Counted from the stretch's first letter, positions 36,762-49,165 are shown. The stretch: 64,000 bases of DNA from Prochilodus magdalenae (GCA_024036415.1 JAMWET010005052.1:5001-69000), one strand, 5' to 3'. Notes: generated from the sequence alone by a model not told the origin. A program made the numbers and translations.

Positions 36762-37374
36762 AGCTTGGTTTCCATCCACGGACTTTTATACTAATTTTGA
36801 CATTTTGAATTAATATCGCTGAACAAATGAGTCAGTTTAAAAAGTGGGCAAATAGAAATGCAACACATTACAAACTGCCGAGTAATGGAAGTTAGAGGCC
36901 GATAGAGTTAAGTCTGAACTTTCTACTGTAGCTCTGAAACTGTGCATGGGTAAAAACCCTTGTTCATTGACATTAGACAGTTAACGAGAGGCGGAGTAAT
37001 GGACAGATTCACTCCAGATCCCTCCAGTAAGTTTCATCTGAAGGATGTAGAGAGCTGAAGGTAGCTCGGCCTTATTTGTATATCGTCGCTGTCCAATGAA
37101 AAACACGTATCTCCATTTGTGTCCATTTTGACTTTTATGTATTATTTGAAAACAGCAGCTGCTGCTTACACTGTGTGAGATTTGCATGATGAATGAACCA
37201 ATAGAAATGTCCCAAGAGTGCTCGGAAAGACGTCTGGTTCCACTGACTTACATTAAAACGAAATTAGGTTTCTGGCCTGTGAAGTTGCCATTTTGGAGAT
37301 ACATGTTTTTCTTTGGACAGTGACGCTGTAACGCTGGAATTCGATCTACGGTCATATGGATGGAAACCTGCTTA
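36762..37374. mobile_element. TIR element with MITE A nested inside
   Basis: Left end AGCTTGGTTTCCATCCACGG and right end CATATGGATGGAAACCTGCT are inverted copies. The family A MITE at 37081-37330 sits inside, so this element is older. No transposase is visible. Confidence 0.65.
37081..37330 (+). mobile_element. MITE family A, full-length reference copy
   Basis: TATCGTCGCTGTCCAATGAA at the left and TTTTTCTTTGGACAGTGACG at the right are inverted termini of about 35 bp, extending into GTATCTCCAT / TGGAGATACATG. The interior has GCAGCTGCTGCTTACACTGT and GACGTCTGGTTCCACTGAC. About 250 bp, noncoding. Confidence 0.9.
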
Positions 37375-39420
37375 CTGGCATAGACAGCAGTACATGTGCT
37401 CCCCAGTGGACCGCTAAAACACTATATTGACTGAAGCCCATATGGGTAAATAATTCATGTTTCATGATGTGTTTACAGAATTCAAAGCATCCCCTCACAG
37501 AGCACTTAGAGCAGTTGCTTCATCCTCAGCGATCTTTCTCCAAGTCCGTCTATACGCTCACACAATCACGGCTGACTGAAGTGGGAGGAGCGTGTTTTTG
37601 TCTTTATTGTTTCTCAGTGCAGGTGTGTTTGACTGACGGACTCTCTTAATAAACATCCCTGGATGTCTCTGGAATCAGAACTTCTTGTTCTTTACCTATA
37701 CCTGAAACCAAAACTAACATCGTCTACTCATGTCAAAGGCCCTCTTCACATGAATCCTCCATTCATAATGCGTTATAAAGTATTCCAGTTCAGATTTACA
37801 TACATGTCCTATTATGTCCTCTTATTAATGGTTGGCATAAGCCTGTTATTGCTCCTAATTAGGTCCCACATGTATGACGCTTCATAAAGTCCATCAAAAC
37901 TGCATTATAATATTATAGTATCCTCTAAAACACTGTGCGTATACTGTAACACAGACACTAGCATGCCACTAACATTTGAAGATGGCCTAGGTATGGACCT
38001 CATTGCATGTGTGTACGCATATTTAAAAAGCAATGCCCATAACCCGAGAGTGTGCGTAGCCACAAGATGTTTGATGATATTAATTAAGTTGTTATAACAT
38101 GTGGTGAGACGTTCGTTCTGTTTATAACATAGTTATAAACAAATAATAGTTTACCAATGATTATAAATCCCTAAATGACCTCAAATGATTTGAGTGAGCT
38201 TAACTTATTAGGATTATACATGGAGGATTATTTTATTTTCTGATCTTAAAAGCTCATGGGTTGGTTATCGCCAATCAGGCAGAGCTGTGGGCAACCAGTG
38301 AGCACTGTCCTAACTTTCTATTGTCTTTGTCTATGTGCTATTTTGTGATCATCACAGTGTCCTGCTGGAAACCAACCAATCAGAGCAGAGCTCATCAAAT
38401 AATTCATGAGCTCACCAAATAAGGGAAAACAGCTTGTTAAATTCTAGGGCATTCTAACTCGTTGGGTGTAAATGGGCGAACAAAGTCATATACCTTCTAT
38501 CTAAACATTGGAGAAGAACTAAAAACAGCATAGGATGCATTTCCAATACAATTCGTAGAACATTCCAGTCATATTTTCACTAATTAATATTTGAGCTGTT
38601 GGCAGGAGCTTCTGCTGATGACCTTACAATCATCAGATTAAACAGTCTGACCCAGATTCACTGCATTAGCATCGGGCTCCACCAAAACCAGCCACTTCCC
38701 GAAATCTCTTTCCACTCTGAGCAATATGCTTAACAGAGTCACGGCAGGTCTTACATCTGAAAACGTGGGGAGGAGTAACAGCGGGGGTCCTGCATGTACG
38801 TATGGGTGCTCCAGTAAAACCCTCATATGGAATAGAATTATTTTCAAGGTCATGTAGCTGAAACATACTTCTTTATCCTCTTGCTCAGCAGGAACCGGAC
38901 CTCCTACTGCTTCGCGTACACACCCCTCGGGTCTCCCGCAAAACACCCTGACACATACGCGGTAATACCAACACTGGTGTCCTGAAAGACCCCCGCCGAT
39001 GAGCAGATGAGCTCCACAAAGACAGGAAAACAGTCAGAGGGGTATAGAGAACACGTCCCCTATACTTCCAGTCACATAGTGATGTTAGAGGACACTGTGG
39101 TATATAGTGAAGAGGGTGGGTTCACTAAACGTGTGGGTGTAAAAATGTGGATCAGAGCCAGCAGACTCCTGCTGGGAGGAGCAGACAGAGCTTTATAACC
39201 TCCACCAGGCTACTGTAGGAGACCTGACACACATATGCATTTGCTTTATATCTTTAATATGGGACATATACCTCAATATACAAGCTCCCCGGACAAACAA
39301 ATCAGAGTCACCGCTGAGAAATTGTGATGGGGTGATTTAATTACATGGAGGGGACAGTAAATGTAAACCACAGCGCTTACACTAAACGGCTGGACCACCA
39401 GGTCGTGCCCTTTGCTCATC

Positions 39421-39612
39421 TTTAATAATTATTAAAATGTCTTTTTACATTCTTAAAGTTCTTGTGCATTTTATTAAGCTTTAGTCTGTTTTATGAAAAA
39501 CAAAACAAACAAAAAAAGGTCACTGCTGTCAGTCGACTTGAAGGGTCTCAGTCGACTTAAAGGGTCTCCTACTGATGATTTGACTCGTGGACTTCTAGAG
39601 GGCAGCCCTACA
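39421..39612. repeat. dispersed repeat, family B (copy 2)
   Basis: Shares TTACATTCTTAAAGTTCTTG and GACTTCTAGAGGGCAGCCCT with 16807-16966. It contains a small internal duplication of TCAGTCGACTT.AAGGGTCTC. Confidence 0.75.
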
Positions 39613-40479
39613 CTAAAGCTTTTGCTAGTGATTGGATCCAGGTGACTCTTCCTTTCAAAGTAAGCGTTTCTCGACTGTGCCGAGCACCGAGACCCACCAG
39701 ACGACAGAGTCTACAAGACTAACGGAGAAAAGTCTCAGTATAAAGGTCTTTATCTACCGGGACTCGGCTAAGCTGTCCCTAACTGTTCCCAAGCATGGTA
39801 ATGCTCTGCCATCCGAGAGCTGTGATCATAGGGCATGAGTGAGCCAGCAGCGCAAAGACACTGAGGAGCGCTGTTTGGAGTTGCTTCCTGTCATCAGCGG
39901 AGCTTCATGCATCCGAGACACATGCTCACGGCAGGGAGCAGGTCACGGCGCTGTGGTGAAAGAAGAGGAATCAGGGCGAAGATGTTGGCAGGCTTCTGCA
40001 GCGGAGTCTACCAAATGCACAGCTGCCCCAGAAACAACCAGCCATCAGCAATGCTGCACCTCATCTCCGACTTCTGCTGTCAGCTCCACTGAGCTCCACA
40101 ATCAATGCAGCGATATTCATCCGCAGGTAGAGAGGAGCCGAGCTCTAGTATATCTGGCGGACAGATCAAGTGATGAGATTGGAGGAGGCAGTGGAAGCAT
40201 GCAGGGCCTCAGAAATCAGGACAGCTGTTGCTTCTTATCTGTTCATTGAGAAGATGGAACTGGGCTGTGTAGTATTGCTGGTTTGGGGCACTGTCACACG
40301 GGCTGACTGTATATTCACATTCATGCATCATCTGTCTTCCAATGCAGGACTGCAAGATATCAAGATATGTAATGTTTCAGCTCAAATAACATAAGTTAAT
40401 CAAAACCATATGATCTGTTTGATTCTCTGCACTACTGGAACCATGTCTCCCAAACTCCAGATCAGATATTGTATTAGAT

Positions 40480-40830
40480 CTGTGTATTTAGAAAATCACT
40501 AATGACCTCCAGAAGCCTGTTTTTAGAACCATGCTCGCTGTGCGTTTCACCCCAGCCACTGCTCGCCAGTCTCTCTGTAGGTCACTCGAGGTCATCTTAC
40601 GGTGGGTAAGGGACATCGGAATGAGGTGACGCTCACTGTATCTGCCAGTAAAGCTAGAACCCAAACTTCTGTTCTCACTGGACAGGTTTCTGGATGTGGG
40701 CAACACCAGTGTTCAGCTGCTCTTGCATCAAAGGATTGTGAAGGTGGTCCAGATTTGGTGGAGACCTTCCCTGGCACAATTCCAAGGAGAATTTCCTGTA
40801 GACTGGGATTTTAGCCACTGCTGGTAGACC
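40480..40830 (-). pseudogene. possible Tc1-like transposase N-terminal relic
   Basis: A minus-strand frame gives SSDLQRDWRAVAGVKRTASM and further upstream FTGRYSERHLIPMSLTHRK, which faintly resembles the helix-turn-helix region of Tc1 transposases. No catalytic block is visible. Could equally be anonymous sequence. Confidence 0.25.
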
Positions 40831-42330
40831 CGTATGACCGTACGCTGCTTCCATACACCTGCAGATTCATGTAGTCATCCCTTTAAGCCAATCATTAACA
40901 TCTGCTTTGTGACCCAGTTACCACACATGTAACGAGACATTCCCTGCACTGTACCACCTCTTCTCAGTCTATGGATCCCGTCACTCACAACCCGGAGGGA
41001 TTTATAGCCACACCATCCTCATGCACCGCCCTCTACACTTTGATGTACAAAACTAGTATATAACAATAGTGCATAATTATCTATAACTCCAAATTACTGT
41101 GTTAGCTTAGAATGAACCCTTCATGTCTATATAGAAGAGGGTGTAGTCTGACAAGTCGAGACACATTACTTCTACAGGAGCTCAGAATCAACAAACCACA
41201 CCCTGGCTGTAGAGAGTGCCTAGCGCCATTTTGTGTTCACCATTGTCTAACCAATTAGTGTTCAAAATCTGGAGAACCCAAATTTTTGACCAATCCAACT
41301 TATTATTTAGCACCACAGAACACGGAAAAGCATCTGAGACTTGCAGTCAAACAACCATAACACTGAGGCAACAGCAGCTAACCCGATGACCGCTCTGGTA
41401 AGGAAGGGGTGGGCATGGGGTGTTCAGTAGATCGCAACATACAGCCACACTATTAGAGTTTGCACACCGCTCCTCTTCATATACTTCATGTTATTAATGC
41501 TTCTGATGACAGATTTTAGATCAAAACTGCCAAAATGAAAGGCAAAGTTTTTTGTTTTTTACAAACTAAAGGTATAATAATGACACATTTTTGTTGTGTT
41601 CCGCTTCGATTAATCAAACGAACAACGTGATATCAGACCAAGCTGCTTTTTAATGTCACTCAGAACAGGGTAACCAGACTTCTTCTCCACTTTTCCCGCT
41701 TACGCTTGGCTTGCTCTTCTTCACTTTACATCTTGAAACAACTCTCTAACCTCACTCATCACTGGCTCCCCCTAGAGGTTATTCCCAGCCACCACAATTT
41801 TCATGGTTTTCCAAAATCTATTTTTTCCCAAAATCTTATTAATTTGTTAAAAATTGTTTGTTGGATGGATTTCATGTCAATGGCAGTAGAGCAGCATATA
41901 AGCTAGTCAGTGCTAATCAGTGCTAATTCATTTCGGACAACTGAGTTGAGTACTTGTGACAGCTCTAGCAGCAACCTGATTCTGGATCAGCATCCCCATG
42001 GATCCGACATCCAAAGCAATACTTTCATTCTTATACTAATAAGTTCTATGAATTTGTAGGAAGCTGAGAAAATGATAAAATCATCAACTGAGATAAGTTG
42101 ATGATTCCATGATAAGCTGCGCTGTTCAATCTACACTGTATGAGCTATTAACCCCAGTGAAACTCGCTCCAGACTTTAACACATGCTACAACTTTCCTGA
42201 AGTGTTAGTATCAGAGCAGAGGCAACTGTGTAACGTAATCCCATCATGTCCTAGAACACCACACACAAGCAGCCAACGGCACAGCGGAGAGTAACTCAGG
42301 ACAGAGCAGAATGTGGTTGATTCATGATTC

Positions 42331-42533
42331 TACACCCTTAAAGAAGACGGTTCTTCACAGGTTCTGTAGCAAAGACAGTGGAACCATGAACACTTAAGGA
42401 AACACTTTGCGTGGTTAAAGTGTTCTTCGGATTGCATAAAAAAAGGCTCTTTAAAAAGAAAGGTTCCACAGAGTCATTTACAGTATCTAGAACCATTTAG
42501 AACCCTTAAGGAGCCATCTTTTTAAAGTGTGTA
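42331..42533. mobile_element. MITE with TACACnCTTnAAAAGA ends
   Basis: Left TACACCCTTAAAGAAGACGG and right (inverted) TACACACTTTAAAAAGATGG are imperfect terminal repeats, with GGTTCT words inside each arm. About 200 bp, noncoding. Confidence 0.75.
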
Positions 42534-42727
42534 CAGCATTCTGGTAAATCAGTGAACACCACCAGTCAAATGTTTTCTCACACCTGATTGTGGTTTTCAA
42601 AAAAAAAAAAAAAAAAAAAAAAATTAAATTTGCAGTTTGCTTCCAGGTCAACGTATGAATGTAGTTTCATGTATATTTGAAAAAATGAAATGTTCAAAAA
42701 CACTTCTTTCGAAATATATCTCCTCTG

Positions 42728-42800
42728 CCAAGTGACTTTCAGGGACTTTGACAAGGTCCTGGCATTTCATCGCTAAGAGAAACATGCATCTCCAAAACAC
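42728..42800 (-). mobile_element. MITE family A end fragment with shared flank
   Basis: CAAGGTCCTGGCATTTCATC and AGAAACATGCATCTCCAAAA match 44005-44075, including about 30 bp outside the MITE. So this is a duplicate of the 44-kb locus rather than an independent insertion. Confidence 0.55.
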
Positions 42801-43395
42801 ACTCATCATCAAAACTAGTTGCACCCACAAGCAGGGGCGTAGCAGCAAATTCTGGGCCCTGTACACTCTCAATGTCAGTGGGCCCCTATCCATGCCAGTA
42901 CACGAGGAACGTGAGCAAAAAAAATTGGCCCCTCTCCCTACTCGGGCCCTAGGTAGTCAGGTCCACTTTTCCCCCCACTACCACGGCCATGCCCACAAGG
43001 AATGAAACTTGGTGGGTGGGTTTGACATTGTGAGACAAGCGATTCAAGTTTCACACTCGGCCGCACATGTGATGTAGGCAAGGACTACAGGGGGTCATCC
43101 TGTTGCATGTGCTTTCCGTTCTGACTTTGCCTTCTATACTACTAAGCAAAATAAGCCTCAGAGAAGAGTTCGAAGGTGGTCATGTCGGAGGGCTCCGAGA
43201 AGTCGGGTGGTCGTATTAACAAATAGCCTGACATATCGCTCATGCGGCTATTACCATAACACACACCAGTGACATGAAGGATCTGGGAGACCTACACAAA
43301 CCATGGAGAGGGAGAACCGATAAATTGCCTGACATGCACAGAGTGCTCTAACAGCCACAATTCAGAGCAGTGGTGTCCTCTATGAGCCCTCCTGT

Positions 43396-43840
43396 TAGTG
43401 CAGCACCATCGGCAGACGGCTGCACCACGCAGGACTACATGCACACAGACCGTTACCACGACTGTCCTTAACACCACGTCACCGTCACCAAAGACTGCAG
43501 TGGTGTCGTACCAGACTGTCATGGAGTGACTCAGAATGGCAGCGGGTCATCTTCAGTGACGAGTCCCGCTTTAGTCTTGGTGGAGACGCCCAACGAATCC
43601 GTGTGTGGAGGCACCGTGGTCAGCACCGAGAGGAACGGTTTGTTGTCACAGGTCCAGAAGACCTGGTGTCCCTTCACCTCCACCCCTACCGCACCATCTG
43701 CAGGAACTGTGTGAGGATGTTCAAGCTGCATGGGATGGATTATCGCAGGACACCATTAGGAACCTCTACAGCTCCATACCGAGACGTCTGGCGTGTTGGG
43801 TTAGCAAACACGGCGGCCTGGTGCCATACTGAGAGACAGA
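43396..43840 (+). mobile_element. internally deleted Tc1/mariner derivative, longest copy
   Basis: A plus-strand frame reads STIGRRLHHAGLHAHRP, then SLTPRHRHQRLQWCRTRLSW and EWQRVIFSDESRFSLGGDAQ with the first catalytic Asp, then RIRVWRHRG. After a central deletion that removes the second Asp and SPDLNPIE region, another frame gives QAAWDGLSQDTIRNLYSSIP and SKHGG near the C-terminus. An in-frame stop lies just upstream of STIGRR. Degraded related sequence may extend left to about 43015. Confidence 0.85.
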
Positions 43841-44037
43841 CTTCTGTATGTGTAGCTCAAGAAATATTGATCATATCAGTCTAGATTTATCATCAGTTAT
43901 TGATCCTGGTCACCTTTATCTTCCTTCCCAACACACCTGCACTCCCACAACTCCTTCTGGGTGTAGCTGTTCTTTTGATGGACTGTAATACTTTTTTTGA
44001 AATGTACTTTCAGGCTGCCTACAAGGTCTTGGCATTT

Positions 44038-44264
44038 TATCACTGTCCAAAGAGAAACATGCGTCTCCAAAGTAGTGTTACAAGAGAAGGCAGAAATGTT
44101 CATGAAATTTAATAGAAATTAATGCAAATAAGTTTTATTCCAAGTGATTCCGGCCATTTCTGTTGGTTCCTTCCTCGTGAATATTAAAATAACGTGAAGC
44201 TGCTGGTTGATGCAAAAAAATGACATTTTTCAAAAATGGAAATGGTTTTGTTGGACAGCATCTA
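44038..44264 (-). mobile_element. MITE family A, diverged copy, reverse orientation
   Basis: TATCACTGTCCAAAGAGAAA at the left and AAATGGTTTTGTTGGACAGC at the right. The interior CCATTTCTGTTGGTTCCTTC matches the copies at 15041 and 24076, though it is more mutated. Confidence 0.75.
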
Positions 44265-44682
44265 TGCTTCTTATTTAATCAATATACAGTTTATTTATTA
44301 GCACCTTATTGACCTGGCTGATAACTCACTCGCTCACATTTATCAGGTTGACAGTTCTCCACAAGATGGTGCTATTAAGACTTTCACCAGCTGCCAAAAA
44401 TCTTACATTAACGTGCATCAAAAGTTAGCAACATTTTGCTTTGCAAAGTAACTGTGACTTTAACAGGAGGGCGCTCGCTCTTCAGTCCTGTTGAAAAAGC
44501 CTAGCTTCCGGCTCCTCGCAAAACTGCTCGAGAGAACATCTAAGGAGAACAGAATCAAAAATAGAAAATAGTTCTACTTGTTCAAGACATTTTTGGTTTT
44601 ATTTTACAGTGCCGTCTTCACTGCCATTCTAAAAGGTGGAAAATAGTAAAAATGTGTGCACCCAAACATTTGACCAGTAGTG

Positions 44683-45331
44683 TACAGTGATGTGCAGAAG
44701 TCAGAGAACGATCCCCCCATCCTTTCATTTACTTTAGATTTGGTCAAAATGGTCATTAAATACAAGCTGTTGATCTCTTCAGGAGATGTTGGTTAGATTA
44801 GATTTCCTCTTCCATAACAACCACCTGGAATACAGGGTAGACCCCGCCCCCCAAACGTCCCCCATCAGATTAGCAGTACAGCTTCATCTTTGAGAGAGAG
44901 GAGAACATCAGGCTTCACTCGTCCTTCAGATGAAAACATCCACAGCCGTTTCTCTCCATCCTTCCACTGTGAGGAGACAGCTCAAGCTGTGGGTCTGAAA
45001 GGAGGTGTAGCTGTTCAAGAAGCTCCTCACTGAGAAAAGGAGACACACACATCTAACCAAGAAGCTGCTGGCGTTCTCAGAACAGTGGACTGGACAGTCC
45101 GCAGTCCAGACCTCAACACCACTGAATGTGTGTTACTGGGATCAGGAGACGCAGAGAAAGCTAAACCAAGTTCTGAGACTGACCTTTGTCTTAGTCTCCT
45201 GAAAACAGTGGGCGCTGTTAGAAGGTAAGGAGTGGACTCACTATGTGTCGGTGTAATTTGTACTTCCAAGTCGTTTTGATGGGAAAGGAGTTAAATGAGT
45301 GGGAGGTCTCGGACTTTTGCACAGCACTGTA
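44683..45331 (+). mobile_element. Tc1-like element with both ends, transposase decayed
   Basis: Left end TACAGTGATGTGCAGAAGTC and inverted right end TACAGTGCTGTGCAAAAGTC, flanked by TA. Inside, a plus-strand piece SPDLNTTECVLLGSG corresponds to the SPDLNPIE block of Tc1 transposases. At 650 bp it is about half the usual 1.3-1.6 kb, so internally deleted. Confidence 0.85.
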
Positions 45332-45399
45332 TAAGCAGCTTATGGATCTCACCCCTCCGAATGGATTGTCAATTATGGTTGGGAGACGTAGCATTAGTT

Positions 45400-46775
45400 T
45401 GTCCCTTTATTATCAATCATGTTCTTGTTATTCATTTTTCATGATGCATTACTTTAATACATTCATATTTGTTAGTACTCCAAGATGTCCAAGAATTACG
45501 AAATTATTAGTAAACCAATTTTACTTCATATTGCTCGGTTCAATCTCATCCCCTCTTTTTTTTTTTTTAAACGTACTTCCGAAACAGGACAGGCGTCACC
45601 ATCTACAAACAACAGGTACTATTCATTCGGTGAACCTCCTGGAGATATCCTAACGTTCCACTTTTCCACTTTCAACACAATGATGTTTTTTTTTTTGGCT
45701 TTTTTTGTTTTTTTGTTTTTATGTTTTTCCAAACTGCTGAGTTTCTTGCACTGTTTGTAGTCACCGCGCTGGATGGCTACCACAAACGAGCACAGAGGGA
45801 GGAAAAAAAGACAAGAGAATCCAACAATTTCGATTTCCTAATCAAACCAGATGTTTGCAAACATGACTAAGGACTTTATTTACCAAATAGTTCTTTTTTT
45901 TTTGTTCCCTGTATTATCCACAAATAAAAGTGATCTCTTCATATATATATATATATATTTTTATATTTATATTAACATTATATAATTCCTTAGTATGACA
46001 AAAAAAAATTCTCTGTTGGATTTTTCTTTTTCCAGCCGTAGCTATAATCACCCCATGCACTCCTCGGAAAACTCAACAACCTGACAGAATTGGAAAAAGT
46101 GGACGCGCTCCGTCCGCGGTACTCTCACTGCCCCTCCCTCAGCTTCCTCTGTAATTGTTGGACATGTTGCCATGGTAAACAGCTACTCAATCATCGGTCA
46201 CATCCCAAACATTAAAAAATTTCATGAATAAAGAAAGGAACCACAACCTTTCCTTCTCTTTTTTACTATTTTTTGATATTTTTTCCCTCTATTTTTATAT
46301 AATAATCATAATAATCATAACAATAATATTAATAATAATAATAATCATAATAATAGCAATAATAATAATAATGACTATAGAATTATCCTTGATATAAATT
46401 CAAAAGTAGTACCTCTGTCAATTTAAATAAATAATTTTGGCAATCTCCATAACGGTGTTATTTTAAAATAAACGAAAGATGAAAGTAAAAAACTGGAGAG
46501 AAAGAAGGAAAGAAAGAAAGCCAGGTGAGAGAGAGAAACAGAGTGGAGAGATACAGAGAAGAGAAGGAGAGAGAAACCAGATGCAAAGAAAAACATCAAC
46601 GTCTTGTCTTTTAGAATTCAGAAAGGTATATACAGGGCTCGTCTCCCGCCTCTGAAAAGTGCTCCCCCTTGCAGCAGAGCGATGGACTGTTCCTCGTGTG
46701 CCTTGTGTGTCTTCTCTGTGGTTTCCTGTGTCTCAGTGTGTGTCTGTGTGCGTGTCCGCTGCGTTTGGTCCTGTG
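45400..46775 (-). other. probable dscam 3' UTR
   Basis: A/T-rich sequence with T runs and AAT repeats, directly after the dscam stop and before a Tc1 element. Minus-strand AATAAA candidates lie at 45875-45880 and 45407-45412. The true end is not determined. Long 3' UTRs are usual for DSCAM genes. Confidence 0.45.
46310..46375. repeat. (AAT)n microsatellite
   Basis: AATAATAAT run with CAT interruptions inside the presumed dscam 3' UTR. Confidence 0.9.
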
Positions 46776-47152
46776 TTATACGAGCGTGTAGGACTTTGCG
46801 TATGGGTTGTTGCTCTGTTTCAGGTGTCCTCTGGAGTCTAACAGTGATTCCTGCGAGCTGCTGAGTTTGGCGGCCTGGGCCAGGTCTCCGGGCTCGCGGT
46901 GGGGCAGCGTGGAGGCTGTCCCGGGCTGCCACTGCTGGGCCGGTTCCCGGCTGGGTGGCCCGGAGGATGTGGAGGGGGCGGTGGAAGGGGTTTCGGAAGG
47001 CGTGGGGGCCAGCACGGCCGGCCGTTTCGCCGCGCGACTCCTCTGCGGCTCCAAGCACGTCTGTCCCATGGCTTCCCGGCTTGAACCGTGCGCTCCCCGG
47101 TTCAGCAGGAAGTCCATGCGCAGGTAAGGGGGAAGGTGGACCAGTTCACCGC
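46776..47152 (-). CDS. dscam: dscam last coding exon (cytoplasmic C-terminus)
   Basis: Enters at phase 1 after TGTCCTGTCTGCAG and ends at TAA (46778-46776). Translation starts [19 protein letters not shown], runs through a Pro/Ser/Thr-rich disordered stretch, and ends [15 protein letters not shown] then [11 protein letters not shown]. The closing T-L-V is a class I PDZ ligand (Thr at -2, Val at 0), known in DSCAM-family proteins to bind MAGI/PSD-type scaffolds. LPPYL is a candidate SH3-type site. The exon join gives PGGEL where I recall human having PGDL. The middle of the exon, around [17 protein letters not shown], is the least conserved part. The frame is intact from the window edge to the stop. 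Minus strand, convergent with pcp4. Confidence 0.97.
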
Positions 47153-47594
47153 CTGCAGACAGGACACATGGGGCAGGGTTAATGTCAGAAATGTCATTCC
47201 TTCATTCTTTCAATCCTCCTTTTTATTATAGCTGAAGAATAAATAAAACATGGTTTTAATAAAGCCTGATTCACACACACTACCTCTGTGTGGCATGAGT
47301 GATGTGGGGTGGCTTGATTTTCATTTCGGTGCTCATGTTAACAGGCTGTGAAGTGGTTGTGTTAGCACCCCTATGGGATTTCTAAAGGTGTGTTAGCCCT
47401 AGGCTAATATTGGTCCACTAGAACATTGGCAGAAACCTCAAGATTCTATCAGAAGTCATTCAGAAGTAAAATCTTCACCTGTAGGACTTTAAAATACTCT
47501 GTTGGTGAATACCCTGATAGTCCCTCTAATGAATCAGTTCAGCTACAGCTTGTGTAAGCATCATAGAAAAGCACTGGCCAACCGAATGGGATGC

Positions 47595-47960
47595 TCTATA
47601 GAATGGTTTGTCAGCCTATGGGCTACAGACCAGCAGTGGGCCATGAAGCACTCTCTAGTGGTCCATGGACTTTGGCAGGGTGCCAGAAGTTTGTAGTGGG
47701 CTGGTAATATTATATATAACTGTATTAGTGATATATATTAAGTATATAGTAATATAAAATAAAACTGTGACGGACGGGCGGCCTGCTCAGAGTGTTTCCT
47801 GCCTTCTGCCCCAAAGACAGATGGGATAAGCTCCAGAGGGATAAGCCTCTCAAAAGATGAATGGATGAATGAATGAATGAATGAATGAATGAATGAATAC
47901 TTATAAAATATTATATAAGTATTAATAGAACTTGATTTTGGTTTTCCGGTGGGCCGCTAT
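47595..47960 (-). mobile_element. hAT-like fragment, inverted relative to 30338-30761
   Basis: TCTCTAGTGGTCCATGGAC and TTTTCCGGTGGGCCGCTATG are the inverse of the corresponding parts of the element at 30338. The middle is interrupted by the insertion at 47769-47902. Confidence 0.65.
47769..47902 (+). mobile_element. retroelement 3' end with (GAAT)n tail
   Basis: GACGGACGGGCGGCCTGCTC, then TGTTTCCTGCCTTCTGCCCC and AGACAGATGGGATAAGCTCC, ends in (GAAT)n. This arrangement is typical of SINE/LINE 3' ends in fish. Inserted into the hAT-like fragment. Confidence 0.65.
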
Positions 47961-48219
47961 GCTCGTGTATACGTCAAGCACAAGCCACACACAGGCTTAA
48001 AGTCAGCGAGTGCCAAGCATCTGTTAGAAGGGTATGAAGCCCTCTTCTCTGGAATGATAGAGCTCCGTCCAGGGCCTTTTGGAGGGAGCCAGAACTGATC
48101 ATGCAGCATCAGTACCTAACCTCACAAATGCTCTCGTGGATGCAATCAAACCCTCGCAAAAAAGTTTCAGTGTCTAATGTAAAGCTTTACAGTCTCTACT
48201 TCTCTGGTAACTCGGGGTT

Positions 48220-48337
48220 CCCTTATGAAACGATAATATATGATAATATATATAGTTTTATATATGTGAGAATATTCATACATACATGTGGCAATATATG
48301 TATATATTCTCACATATATAAAACTATATATATTATC

Positions 48338-48397
<60 letters not shown>

Positions 48398-48683
48398 TTG
48401 GAGAAACACATATGGAGACACATATGGAGAAATACATATGATGTCTATTACATATAAAATGAAATATATTACAATATATAAGTAAATATATATTATACTA
48501 CCATACATACAATATATGAAAAGCGGCAATTCCTTATGTATTATACAATATATTGTAATATATTTATCACTATATAAATTTATGCAAAATATATGCACTT
48601 GTTTCCCATATATGACATTATATTATTTAATATATTGCACTATATTTTCCAATACACTGCCATATATTATCGTTTCATAAGGG
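48220..48683. mobile_element. 464-bp AT-rich TIR element (MITE candidate)
   Basis: The first 23 bases (CCCTTATGAAACGATAATAT and three more) are the exact inverse of the last 23 (48661-48683). Just inside the left end, GATAATATATATAGTTTTAT continuing to GAGAATAT is followed by its inverse at about 48306-48339, giving a second hairpin with roughly 34-bp arms. A TA microsatellite and CATATGGAGA direct repeats fill the centre. No coding capacity. Flanks end in TT on the left and begin TTAA on the right. Confidence 0.85.
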
Positions 48684-49049
48684 TTAATACCCTTCATTTC
48701 AGAGGGAAGTGTGGATGTATAGCGTATGCCATTATCAGTCATAGCACTAATGTTCCTTCGGTACTGATGGACCTGGTAGATGGAATGGTTATAGGCCGGC
48801 TTCTATGGAAATGTTTTTTCCCCCAAATGCATTAAATCCCCTGTGAGCAGTAAACATGGTTTTCTTGCTTGTGCTATCTTCATGTTCCTCCTAGTCATTG
48901 TAATATCGCTGGATATGCAAGGTCACCAATTATGCCTAGCTTTCAAAACAGCCTGCAGTCTAATAGAGCCATGCTTCCTCAGGTCCAGCTGCCTAAGCGC
49001 CACAGAGCAATGGCGAAATGGGGCTGCAACTTAAAAACACAACACAGAA

Positions 49050-49165
49050 TGTCGTAGAAAAAAAACAGAAAGGACAGGGAAGAACCTTCGCAAGCCAAAC
49101 AAAGTCCAGACCTCAACATCACTGAAGGTGTTTGGGGTTGGGGTGGGAATAAGAGTGGCTCAATA
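49050..49165 (+). mobile_element. Tc1-like fragment
   Basis: A plus-strand piece SPDLNITEGVWGWGGN resembles the SPDLNPIE..W block of Tc1 transposases. Nothing else of the element is visible. Confidence 0.5.

Larger units (their letters stand above)
35946..45399. other. pcp4-dscam intergenic region (convergent)
   Basis: No coding gene recognised. Named repeats inside it are listed separately. The remaining unique pieces (about 37.4-39.4, 39.6-42.3 kb) contain only short overlapping frames with no domains, including a 136-codon plus-strand frame at 39839-40249 that is Ser/Thr/Cys-rich and unsupported. Confidence 0.7.

Noticed and set aside
39839..40249. 136-codon plus-strand open frame in the intergenic region
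   Set aside because: No domain, no promoter or poly(A) context that I can see, and other frames overlap it.
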